Part shown: piece after piece, positions 10,807 through 20,470 of the stretch
How the letters are laid out: each line of letters opens with the position of its first letter
Numbering within the stretch: position 1 is the first letter of the stretch
Origin: Pleurotus djamor
Taxonomy: Eukaryota > Basidiomycota > Agaricomycetes > Agaricales > Pleurotaceae
DNA: 22,558 bases
NCBI GenBank assembly: GCA_029747585.1
Contig: JAPEVF010000727.1
Span: 1 to 22,558 of the forward strand
Reading direction: 5' to 3'
Notes under the pieces: model-generated
What the model was told of the DNA's origin: nothing
The model's input: only the letters and a program-made list of their open reading frames with translations
Database searches by the model: none
Position numbers and translations under genes: made by a program

Positions 10807-13572
10807 TTATTCCCTTCTCCTAACGATCACCCCACCTGGCAAAATCCCCAAAGCCATGCCAGCCCCGCTATTGATGACACCCGCAGCCCTTCTCGGCGTC
10901 GTCGACACAGGCTCAGGTAACGCCGCGGCAGAGGCGGAAATAGTCGTAGTCCCGGTAGACGTAGACGTAGAATGAGACGGCTCCGAAGTATATGAGTAGG
11001 TCGACGATCTCGAGGGTGGCCTTGAACGAGGTTTGACATGATGCATGTTAAACCGAGATGTTGAAGGGGAGGGACTGTGTAACGTTGGACCACTAAAGTA
11101 GGACGCATCAAGTGAGTGATGTTGATCAAGATAGAAGGGACGTGGAAGTACAACTCACTGAGCGTTCAACGTTGGTCCACCAGTCAACCTAGCGAAATTA
11201 CTAGGGAAGAGGGGGTTGCCTGGAGCTCTGTTCCCAAGATCCAAGCTGCTCATACTCCCCACGCTCCCATGACTACTCCTTCTGGAAGACATGCCCATCC
11301 CGGCATACCCTCCGAGTCCAGTAAACCCGGCAGACAACGGTCTCCCACCAGCGCTATATGCATATGCAGAAGCTCCCCTCCCTCCGCCCGAAGACAACCC
11401 ACTCGAGGACGAAGGTCGAAGGTTATGTAACGATCCTGACGAATTCGATCTCTGCACGCCACCATACGAACCGGATACGCCATGGCTTGACGAGGACGAA
11501 GGCGGTCCGGGCACCGATGCGCCGGATGGGAGGGTGAATTCAGGCGCGAAGAACCCAGAGCTTTTGCCAAGGGATAACGAAGAAAACGATGCTGATCGAC
11601 CGTGGGCTAAGCCACTGGTAGATGACTGGGACGTATTTAGAGCTTGATGCGCGTCGTAGACGTTCGTATGGCCAGGACCCACAGGGGGTAAGGGAATTCC
11701 ACCTGTAAGGAAGCGTGTCAGTGAAAATGCCGGCAAGAAAAATAAGGAAAAGAGGAGACGGAGGGGAGGATCAGGCGAGTCGAGTAATGTAAACATTCAT
11801 GCAGCCAAGAAGGCCGAACATCAGTTTACTTTTCGTCATCATGACTGATAGCAAACCCAAATACCAAGAACAAGGACTACAACCGACTCACCAGCCATAG
11901 CGATGGGACTGGCATTGACGCTGACAGCGCTCAATAAAGGGCTTCCGGTGGGGTCTTGAGGGACTGGGGTAGTCTTGATCTGCAACCCTTGGATTCGCGA
12001 GGGATATACGAGATCAGGATCATTCTGCATTTCTCTGAGCTCACGAAGCTGTCGCTCTTGCGCGAGCTCGGCAGCGATTTGTTCTTGGGTTTTTTCTTCC
12101 TCAACAGGAGGATCAGTCGGCGCTGAGGAAACGAAATGAATTTGCCGTCAGCATCAACGTGTGGATGTAGATGTGTTGTTTACTAACCGTCAACGTTCAC
12201 ACTGACTTCCTCCTCTTCCTCCTCCTCCTCTTCACCAATATCTTGCAATCCATCAATGCTATTTGACATAGAGGTACTTCCGCCAGGTGTAGATTCTGGG
12301 GCGGCGGCAGGGGTAGGCAATAAGAGCGGTTCAATTGATACGCCAGTGAGGGAAGAGACACTATCACTGATACTGTTGATTGTTGGAGAATCCTCTGGAT
12401 GACCTGAAGTGGAGGATAAAGGACGTTAGTATATATATGCAAATCACGGTTGAATGTTAATGGCGCAGAGAATAGCCGATGATGATCTAGGTTAGTCACT
12501 GGTCCGAAGGCACCAATTAACAAAGGCGAAATCCAGTACTCGTGACGCAGCACGAACAGATCTAGGCAGAGGGCTGGAAAGTATAACTAAGGTAAATATA
12601 CTCACCTCCGCCCAAGCTCTTGAGACTAGCTCCACCGATGCTACCGATGCTATTTCTTCTAGCCCACACAGGCGAGTCCATTACAGCATCCCAATCCTCC
12701 CAATACCCATAAGCCTTTCGGCCCCCATCTTCCTCAATTTCTTCGGTGTCAACGGCCTCATTATCAGCGCCAGCCTCGGGGATACAACCGACGGTCGCCT
12801 GGTTATCGATGGAGGGTTGCGGACATGCGAGGGTAGTACTAGTAAACCCCCAATCANNACTGCTGATAAACCGAAATAAAGTCAGTACACACGGCGTGCT
12901 TGCAAATGAAATACTTACAAAGTTGCAAGGCGTAACCCAAAGAAATCGGCGACGAATTGATGACGGGATCAATCAATATATCAATACTATGAAAGATCGC
13001 GTCAAGTCAGCCTGAAAATATAGTGTCCAGAGCAAAGTCAGGGGACTTACTCGGGTTTGGAAACGATGACTGAGGGTCCAAGATTTGTTCGTCGTTACAT
13101 GGTTGGTGGCGCGGTCGAGAAGGGAGGTGGAGCTCGAGAGACACCTCTGTCCAGGTGCCACATCATCGACTATAGATAAAGCAAAGTATGAGAAAAGGTC
13201 GAGTTACAATGCAGGAAACCAGTCGACTCACAAAGTAAACGGCCGAGGTTAGGTCGTCTAAGAATGGGAGCCACTAGACTCGTCGAATGGTCGAAAAAAA
13301 ACCAATACAATGGGCGGAGGGCCTAGAAATGCAGAGGGTGAGATCTGAGTAACGAGAGGGTCGACGCGAGAGATGAAAGACAAGCGTACCCACGAACTCA
13401 TGACACTACGAGAGGTGACAGTGACGCAGTAGAATTCTAGAGGAAAGATGTATGAGCAACTAGCAGTCGGAGATGAGGTAGAAAAACTTACGAAGGGGAG
13501 GGTGCCCATGTTGATGGATAGCAGGGACAATTGACGGAGAGGCGGCATGGCGTAGTATGGGCGGTAGGACAT
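10807..13572 (-). CDS. Ser-rich low-complexity hypothetical protein (5' part uncertain)
   Basis: I do not recognise this protein. The 3' part is well supported. Minus exons 12859-12606, 12413-12188, 12122-11892, 11702-11159 and 11092-10807 join in frame with GT-AG introns. The product has an acidic run of nine Glu (encoded near 12215), a Gln/Glu/Arg-rich segment likely to form a coiled coil (EEEKTQEQIAAELAQERQL), then a long Ser/Gly/Pro region with SRRSSHGS-type repeats, and ends GGVIVRRRE. Two introns (12605-12414 and 11891-11703) are about 190 nt, three times the local norm. The first exon is probably 13572-13492 (MSYRPYYAMPPL...), about 52 nt after a TATA box. Between 13491 and 12860 I could not find one frame-consistent splice path: several exons read openly but in clashing frames, and two N bases (12857-12858) fall at an exon edge. 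This part may contain errors or be misjoined. Confidence 0.6.
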
Positions 13573-13623
13573 CGTGGCATAATGAGGGTCCATCATGAGG
13601 AGGGCGAGTCGACGCGGCAGAGG

Positions 13624-13631
13624 TTTATATA
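13624..13631 (-). promoter_or_regulatory. TATA box of the Ser-rich protein gene
   Basis: TATATAAA on the minus strand lies about 52 nt upstream of the ATG at 13572 and about 28 nt from the ATG at 13596. The distance favours 13572 as the start. Confidence 0.5.
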
Positions 13632-14750
13632 CCTCATGCTTGCTTGCTGCTGTTTTGAAAGAGAAAACTTTATTTTTGAGTTCAAAAAGGCACAGAGCTG
13701 ACTAGGAAGTACCTGCGCAGTACGACCGAGCTTCTCTGTGCATAGCAATTCAAGGAGAATCATTTCGAAGCCAAAAAACTGCGTACCGATATTGTGTAAA
13801 GTATGTTGAGGCGATGCTGACGGTACCTGCGCTTCCACGTCCGAGGAATTAGCAAGATGGAGAGTATCAACTCCCTTATTGAGCCATGTCGTACTACGCC
13901 GTTTTCATGCTGCGCATCGACCTTAGAGCTGTGGAGGTTGTAGGTTACACGGTCAGACTCTGAGGCGGCCGAGTTGAAATAAGGTTTCTTGGCTCAAGTT
14001 TGTGTCATGTCGCATTCTGTGTGTGCGTTCCATTTTCGTGCGCAGCGAGGATAGTGCCCCCAAGGCCCAACACTAGGTGGAGCCGCAGTCAAGGCCCTCA
14101 GAAGCGGCAGGCGATGAACGAAAAGTCAGAGTGGCATCGATTATACAATGACAAGGGGCACTGAGTACGTGCGAACGGAATCTACAAGACAAAAATAACC
14201 AGTCATATTTGTGAGCCATATTTCGGCAGTTAGATGTGGAAATGGACTTGCAAGTATATTTGTTGGGCGGAGATCATCGTGGTGGCAGATAGACCAAGGT
14301 TGTCCAATAGACGCTGGGCGCCCAACCCTCTTTCCTCCTTCCCTCTTCCCTCTTCCTTCGTCCCCCACTCTCCGCTCTATCTATTTGCACCTCTGGACAA
14401 CAAATTCGCTCGCCGCTGTCTCTAATGTGCTCATCTGGTGCCTCTTCGACTGACCTGTCCTACCTCTCCCAACCGCAAAGCTTAGTTGCGTCGACGCTTT
14501 GTTAGGGTCTAACATGAATTGTAAAAAATAAATGTTCCTCTGGACTGACGCGTCTGATCGCATGGACCGCCCCAAACACGTCTCGCCGTCGGACCTACTG
14601 TCAACTGTGTTTTTACTGTGCGATTTTCTGGGCGACACTCTGCTTCTCCTGCTTCTTGATTACTCCCCCTCAAATTCCTCCCTTTACGGTTGCTCATCGA
14701 ACCCCCAGTTCACGACAATCTCCCTGGATCGGCGCCGGACTTGATGAGGC
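13632..14750. other. Intergenic region with a pyrimidine-rich tract before the ubiquitin remnants
   Basis: No gene is supported here. At about 14325-14400 there is a strongly C/T-rich stretch (repeated CTTCCCTCTT-like words), typical of promoters of highly expressed basidiomycete genes. It lies about 400 nt upstream of the first ubiquitin-like fragment, so it may be the old promoter of that locus. Short ORFs on either strand (61-85 codons) have no recognisable content. Confidence 0.45.
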
Positions 14751-15093
14751 TCGTTGGCTCACATCACAACTGTCCAGAACTGTGAGAGGCTCGACCTTTC
14801 TCTCCGTGGTGGAATGCAAATCTTCGTGAAGACTTCGCCGGGTCCACCGACACTCTGGATCTGCGAGTACCTGAGGATTGGCTTTGTTTTCCTCAAGCTC
14901 TCCGTGGTGGTATGCAGATCTTCGTCAAGACCTGCTGCGAAGACTGACAGGTCGAATACCGAACCCTCGGACACCATCGACAGCGTCAAGGCCAAAATCC
15001 AGGACAAGGAAAGGCCGACACTGGTTCAGTGGTTCTGCGGCGAGCGCGGTCTGGCCGATGGCTGCGGCGAATCATGCACGAAGCTTGATAAAA

Positions 15094-15303
15094 GTAAGCT
15101 CTGCTCTATTCTTTCCTTTTCCACGCAGGACTTCCGATTCATCTGTTATCGTTTTAGGGTCGTCCTCTTCCATTCCAGGGAGGCGGTGTAAGTACCCTCC
15201 CCACCCCAATCAAGCAAACATTCGCACCGCCGACTGCGGTTCATGGTCTTCTTCTTTCCCCAACCCCGATCAACATGACCTCTTTGATTCGCAGTAGGTC
15301 CAC
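15094..15303 (+). repeat. Non-coding copy 1 of the ubiquitin-locus tandem unit
   Basis: This stretch starts GTAAGCTCTGC and includes GGAGGCGGTGTAAGT, the CCGACTGCGG word and CATGACCTCTTTGATTCGCAG. It aligns over its length with 15606-15810, at an offset of about 513 nt. The ubiquitin-coding pieces at about 14970 and 15484 keep the same offset, so coding and intron-like DNA were duplicated together. Confidence 0.7.
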
Positions 15304-15605
15304 TAATCCAGTAACAATCATGCAAGGTTCTTTTCGTCATTCCTGGAAGTGATTAACTAATCGTCTCCAAGTAGATTGAATCCTCGGACGCCATCGACAA
15401 TGTCAAGGCCAAAATCCAGGACAAGGAAAGGAAGCAATGGTGCCTTGCGAACACTTGCATATCGGGTATTCGGTCCTTTGGACGACACCGACGCCACCAA
15501 AACCAAAATCCAGGACAGGGAAGGTATCCCTCCCGACCAACACCGCTTGCGCGACGCTATCTAGCAGATCACTGCGGCTGGCCCCATATTCTGATCCATA
15601 CGAAG

Positions 15606-15810
15606 GTGAGCCGTATCCTTTCCTTTTCTGCGTCGCCCGGCTTATCTGCTCTCGTCCTTAGCTCCTTCCCTTTTTCGTGACCTCCAATAAGACGGAGGCG
15701 GTGTTAGTTCACTTCCCACCTCAATTAAACTAGTACTCGCACTGCCCGACTGTGGTGCAGTCTTCTTCTCTGTCATATTGACATGACCTCTCCGAGTCGC
15801 AGTAATTCCC
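15606..15810 (+). repeat. Non-coding copy 2 of the ubiquitin-locus tandem unit
   Basis: This is the partner of 15094-15303. It has GGAGGCGGTGTTAGTTC, GCCCGACTGTGG, TCTTCTTCT and CATGACCTCTCCGAGTCGCAG in the same order as copy 1, with many substitutions. The divergence is too large for a recent duplication. Confidence 0.7.
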
Positions 15811-17412
15811 TACAGTAGGGCTATTCTCATCGTATCTTAAATTGAATAGCTAGTATCTTTGAAGTAGACTCATCGAACTACTCAGTAGCTTAATAACAGC
15901 GGGCGGCGCCCTTTGTAGAATAACATTTGATATACATATTTTGCATTCGACGGCGCGAGCAGCACATCATCATGTTGAGGGCCGAAATAATACATTCCTG
16001 TCCGCTCAGTAATGGCATGAGTTGTAGGCAATGGCTCGTATATTTTCACCAAAGCCAACACGTCACTTCCAACCGTACGGTGCCACCGTTCAGGACGACA
16101 AGTAGATGTGGAACTGAAAGTCTCGCGTTTAAAGCCACAACTCTTATTTCTCACCTTCAGTTGCTACTGTAAGTCATTTGAGTCGATTTCAGGCCCTGCG
16201 ATGACATTTTATAGCATGGATTGAGCTCTTGGATCACGATTTGAAACTCTCGATGGGGCGACTCTTCAGACCCCTGGGAGACCCCTGCTTCATTTCGACT
16301 TTGCCGTTTCGACTCCACCAACGTTCAGGTGGCTCCAACGCTTCGTTTATCTATACGTCAAAGTGCGTCTTCGACTTGCCATGGGTTTTCAAGGCTATAA
16401 GTTTAGTAATGATACATTTTGGAGGACATATGAACTTTTAGTACTTGAGCGGCACCGAAACCTAACACCGAGGAACCAGCGTTACAAAAGTTTTGAGGTA
16501 TGTTTTCGTTGCCTGGGTTTGTTACAAGCTGCATTTGAAGATGGGAAGCACTTTGGCATGTCTGGGCGATTGCTCACGAAGGTCAAGAAACAAGTGATCT
16601 ATTCCATGGCGGTCATGATACATTCTATCTACTCAAGGGTCCCCGAAACACGATCAAGCTTGGGGTAAATTGCAATGGAAGGTATGTATCTGCCTCGTAA
16701 GTGGACTAGTTTGAGAACCACAATGAAATTCATATCAGAGCTATGAAAGTGAATANTGAATTAGGTACAGCGTATGATGGCAAACGAAGTTGATGTCACT
16801 ACAGATCATCAGGAACAGTTAGAATATGAATGTCGTAAACAACGGAGAACCAAGAAAGAAGCCTCNACAGCGCCCGCTAATCTGCTTCGGAAGCCAACAC
16901 AAGCGTGCACTGGATAGATGATACGACAATCGGAGCCAGCACGGAAACACGCGAAAAATTGAAAAGAAGCACCGTCAAAAACCATGTACGACATGGGTAA
17001 TGTCCAACACGTTGCACGATGAGGTCAAGACCNNGTCAGAACTAATTATAAATATAGCACGGTGGGAACGATATCAGGATTAAGCTCTGCCTGCTGTTGC
17101 TGCGTAAAGTATCCATTGATTCGGTCGCGGTGCTCAGCNGCTCGGGGGCTTGAGGGCGTCGAGCGTTGGTGCTTGGANNTGNNNTGNTNGAGGTTGAGGT
17201 GAAGANNTGTTGTGAACTNTGAGCTGGCATACTCTGGAGGCTNNNNAGGANNGGAGGCGCAGCGGCGGGAGGAGGANACATTAACATTCTTGATGCGCCT
17301 CGCAGAAAAGNAAGGGGATACGCNTACTGNGATCGAGGGCAACTGCCGTAGCCTGTGCCGTCCAGGCAAAAAAGAAATTTGTTCCTCGAGATTCCAAGTG
17401 ATTCGGCAAGCA

Positions 17413-17473
17413 GGTTGACCCCAGGAAACCCGAGGATGACCTAAGGACGACCCCAGGATGCCCTAGGATGCAC
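17413..17473 (+). repeat. Short imperfect direct repeat (AGGATGACC-like)
   Basis: About five loose copies of an 11-13 nt word resembling CCCNAGGATGNCC follow one another. They are degenerate and have no coding frame in common. Confidence 0.4.
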
Positions 17474-17538
17474 AATGGGATTACCAGATGATAGGGGAAG
17501 GGGACGCGGGGACCAGTGGCACTGTCACGGTGTGGTTG

Positions 17539-17558
17539 GGACGGACGGACGGACGGAC
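17539..17558 (+). repeat. (GGAC)5 microsatellite
   Basis: Five perfect GGAC units in a row lie between two frames with no supported gene. Confidence 0.85.
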
Positions 17559-17955
17559 ACACGGATAGACCTGCAGATTTCCTATACGAGCGATGATCTA
17601 TTAGAAGAATCATCGACGGAATTAATTCGAAGATGTCGAAACATACCATCGTCGTATTTATAAAACAACAGGACTTACTTCCCGCTCAGTGGTCGGATAC
17701 ATGAGCGATGGAAAGACATTGGTACGTGCCGCCGAGACGCAGGACTGGTGGACATGTCACGTCTGCAATCCAACACGGGAGAACACCCATTGGATTTCAT
17801 GGGATATCGTTGACCTCGTAGCAAAGTTGAGTCCGATTTTTTGGGTACAAAAACGAGGAAATGAAAACCATACATAAGGACGAGTAGGAGTCTCTCGCTC
17901 TTTCCCAACCCCCCATCTACCCTCCATCCCGTCCCGTCGTTGCAGAGTACCTACC

Positions 17956-18509
17956 ATGTCCGTGAAAACCATGGTCGAATCGATAAAATCAGAGTCACCC
18001 TCGACAGTCGCGAATATCCTAACCTTTTTTTTTCTCTTTGGCCGAAACCTTTTCATCATACTCTGTATTGGCCTTGCCATCATCTTCCTCATTGACGGAA
18101 ATCTCAGTCGCCTCAGACGTCCCGGCGGTCTCTTTACCTTCAAGCTCCAGACGACCATCTTCGAGACCTTGCCTATCTATGTTGACGTGCAGCTCCCGGT
18201 GAGTTCATTGGGTCCATGTTCATTTCGCGTCACCTTTGTGTATTCTTCTACCCTGGGTTTGTTCGATGTGCTGAGATGTCTGCGGTTTGAATTTGGATTG
18301 TAGCCCGAGTCCAGGCCCCTCTGGTTGCGTTGGTTCCACCGCCTGCAGTCCGGCGTGATGGTGTTTGTGGTATGTGTCTGTTCAGTCCACCGATATGCGT
18401 GTCGCGTGTTGATGCGGTGTTTGTACCTCCCTAGTCGCCGATTAGCAACAGTGCCATGGACGGATATCAAGCTTTCATTCGCGAAGCCCGAGAACTGTGG
18501 CACGCCTAG
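17956..18509 (+). CDS. Doubtful small single-TM protein
   Basis: The exons 17956-18198, 18304-18369 and 18436-18509 join in phase 0 with good GT-AG signals and give about 127 aa. The product starts MSVKTMVESIK after a C/T-rich leader. It has one strongly hydrophobic segment (about residues 22-49, with FFFLFGRNLFIILCIGLAII) and then a basic stretch SRLRRPGG. Exon 2 encodes PESRPLWLRWFHRLQSG and exon 3 ends ARELWHA. I recognise no family. The opposite strand across exon 1 also reads openly as an acidic, Lys/Glu-rich segment (EDGRLELEGKETAG...), which could be the true coding strand; the hydrophobic run would then be its shadow. The poly-T run of nine (about 18026-18034) is a risk for indel errors. 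A TATAAAA sequence at about 17657 is far from this start. Confidence 0.35.
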
Positions 18510-19600
18510 TAGAAAACACCAAAGGTCAGCCGTTGACGTTGAATGACCATCATTGTGCCGCGAGTATATGAACTGACCAACCTTCGTCGCTAGGGCCGTC
18601 TTCAGTTCTTGTTTGTAGGTTTGCCATGTCCTCCAGGTCGTCGCGTCGACGGTTGCTGACTCCGAGACCGTAGCCAGAACCATTCAATCTCTTGACCTAT
18701 CTTGCATCAATCCACATCAATGTGAGTCTGATACTTTCCCGCTTCCGGTGCGTGCTAACAAAGACTCGCGCAGCAATCCGCTTTCTTGTCACAAGTCTCC
18801 CATAATTTATTCTTGTATTACTAGGGCATCATTATCTTGGAACCTCCTGCATCTACACCTGTTGAACCACAGAGAAAAGTAAACATTAGCATCTTGGACG
18901 CTACCGGCTGGCTTGAATACGAAAGTTACTTGCCTACATACTATTTGTTGTATTTTAGATCTTGTTATTTTTGTCGCGCACACACATCTCAGCGCATAGT
19001 CTACGCACATACTCCCTAGAATAGTTGTTGAATATTATCAGCATGTTGTTGTCATTGTGGTTGCGTACCTGAAACTTGAATCGATGTTGAAGTGGTGGAA
19101 AGAAGAGATGAGAGAAGGCGCCGAGCGCGATGACTCTCGATCAAATTGACCACATCGTCATCTTCACCATTCGAATCGTCCTCTTCTGCCTCTCTCTCTC
19201 TCCTGCTCCTTCTCCTCCTCGTTCCTTTCGCTCCTCTGCTCGTCTTCAACACGCGTCTTTCCGATCTCTTCAGCACCCAAATGTCGTCCGCCGGGGTCTC
19301 TGAACTTGCCCCAGTCTCTCCCCTCATAATCCACTCACTGCAGCACCCTCCCGACTGTCTCCCGACTGTCTATGCACCCAATCCATCCCATCCTCCATCC
19401 CATCCCATTCTCATCATGTATGCGCCCTCTCTGTGGACGGCGTCTATGCGCTCAGATCTATTATTATGCTTCTCCGCAGACTGCGCATCGCATCCGCAGG
19501 CGATGATGCTATGCTTTCTGAGTAGTTTTGCTCGAATCGGTAAGCCCTCCCCTGCCTTCCTCCCACTCTGACTGACATTGTCCACTTGTTGACCCCACAG
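18510..19600. other. Region without a supported gene; C/T-rich promoter-like tract
   Basis: An open plus-strand piece (about 18835-19019, IIILEPPASTPVEPQR...) follows a TAG acceptor but cannot be joined to a gene. From about 19160 to 19265 the plus strand is very rich in C/T (CTCTCTCTCTCC, CTCCTTCTCCTCC), like a promoter or leader, ending at an ATG at 19280 (MSSAGVSELAPVSPL). That ATG could begin a gene running into the three-copy unit below, but no consistent splice model from it was found. The minus-strand Arg/Asp/Glu-rich frame (19327-19052) is probably the shadow of the C/T tract. Confidence 0.4.
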
Positions 19601-19796
19601 GCATCACCTCCCACCAACGAACCCATACCTGCCAGCGTCGAAAATTACTGCGTGGACAAAGCAATGGTTAGTACCACCAAAAATTCCGTTCTCAACATAC
19701 ACTCACTTTTACACTGATTCTCGCAGTTTCTGGCACTGAAATCCCTCAATGACCCTCCCAAGGCATCCACCACCGATCCTTCTTCACGGTCTATGC
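19601..19796 (+). pseudogene. Copy A of a triplicated exon-intron-exon unit
   Basis: Exon 19601-19666 encodes ASPPTNEPIPASVENYCVDKAM. A 60-nt GT-AG intron (19667-19726) follows, then exon 19727-19796 encodes FLALKSLNDPPKASTTDPSS. This is the best-preserved copy, with no stop in either exon, so it may belong to a live gene. The family is not recognised. The shared core is V-(E/K)-(N/D)-Y-C immediately before the intron. Confidence 0.5.
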
Positions 19797-19851
19797 GTAC
19801 GTTTCCGATCTGCTTCCCCCTCCAGCTGCAAGATGTTGACTCCATATCCAG

Positions 19852-20060
19852 CTAGTAACGGACAACATTCGTGTCGAAAGCAACGTGGATCAATTCGTCA
19901 AAAATTACTGCACGTATCAAGCACCCAAAAACTCCATATCCAAGACCAACTCACCTTTCTTCGCAGATTTCGACACTCAGTAAACCCCACGAAACATGCA
20001 CCACCCTTTCGTAAACTTGCACGACCGCTCCCATCCTCCCAACCATCCCCTTCGACGCCT
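19852..20060 (+). pseudogene. Copy B of the triplicated unit (frameshifted)
   Basis: It opens with SNGQHSCRK, runs into the NYC core at about 19902-19910, then has an intron-like stretch (19914-19966) and ATTTCGACACTCAG. Between the NG and NYC landmarks it is 2 nt shorter than copy C, so the two halves are out of frame. It has the same trailing word as copy C (CCACCCTTTCG then AAACTTG). Likely dead. Confidence 0.5.
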
Positions 20061-20269
20061 GTCANTTCCCCACCAGCCCTCCTCGTCCTCCCTCCCCTCC
20101 CTTCCCCTCCGCAGCGCCTGCCGTTAATGGCACGACCCATCATCCTTCTCCGCAGCTTTCGCCTTCGCATCACTGGAGTCGGATAAGTGCCTCCCTCAGC
20201 CTCCTCCCTCCTCCTCCCCCCTTCTCATGTTATCGTCCCCACAATCGCATCCCTCCTACTCATGGCTAC

Positions 20270-20470
20270 CGGATACATTAACGGCGACCATCCATGTCGG
20301 AAGCGTCATTCGTGGGTCGGTGTCGAAGATTACTGCGCACATCTAACAAAGTTAGTCCACCCGAAAATCCATATTCAACACAAACTCACCTTTTTTGCAG
20401 ATTTCGACACTGAAAAATATTCACAGCTCCCTCGAAACAGAAGCCACCCTTTCGCAAACTTGTGAGGATG
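20270..20470 (+). pseudogene. Copy C of the triplicated unit
   Basis: It reads GYINGDHPCRKRHSWVGVEDYC in one frame, then has a 50-nt intron-like stretch (20351-20400), then ATTTCGACACTGAAAAATATTC and a tail shared with copy B. The upstream DNA is C/T-rich. It lies about 425 nt after copy B by the YC landmark, against about 260 nt between A and B. No full gene model was found. Confidence 0.5.

Larger units (their letters stand above)
14751..15810 (+). pseudogene. Decayed, tandemly duplicated polyubiquitin locus
   Basis: At least four ubiquitin-like pieces lie in one orientation but in different frames. (1) 14796-14834 encodes LSLRGG followed by MQIFVKT, a classic junction between two ubiquitin repeats. 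(2) 14903-14932 repeats RGG-MQIFVKT in another frame, followed from 14961 by EPSDTIDSVKAKIQDKE and then F-C-G-E-x-G-L-A-D-G at about 15033-15062, mirroring FAGKQLEDG. (3) A worn start at about 15320 (ATGCAAGG...TTCGTC) is followed at 15378-15428 by ESSDAIDNVKAKIQDKE. (4) 15481-15564 encodes DDTDATKTKIQDREGIPPDQHRL and ends in a stop. Ubiquitin is normally a 76-residue repeat with almost no variation, so internal deletions, frame changes, substitutions and stops show loss of function. Intron-like GT...AG stretches sit between pieces. No intact monomer remains in the window. Confidence 0.85.
15811..17640. other. Gene-poor, partly ambiguous region
   Basis: No complete gene is supported. Open pieces with protein-like composition are a 90-codon minus frame (16154-15882), a 101-codon plus frame (16363-16668), a plus piece at about 16770-16917 rich in Glu/Lys/Arg after a TAG acceptor, and a minus frame ending about 17046 with DRINGYFTQQQQAELN. 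None can be linked into a gene or assigned to a family. Between 16755 and 17330 many isolated N bases hide the sequence, most densely at 17139-17330. Confidence 0.4.

Noticed and set aside
15882..16154. Minus-strand frame with EPLPTTHAITERTGMYYFG, faintly reminiscent of fungal oxygenase C-termini
   Set aside because: No metal-binding motif, no upstream exon and no stable family pattern could be seen. The resemblance is from memory and too weak to call.
19052..19327. Minus-strand Arg/Asp/Glu-rich ORF
   Set aside because: It is the complement of a C/T-rich promoter-like tract, which always yields such charged frames on the other strand.
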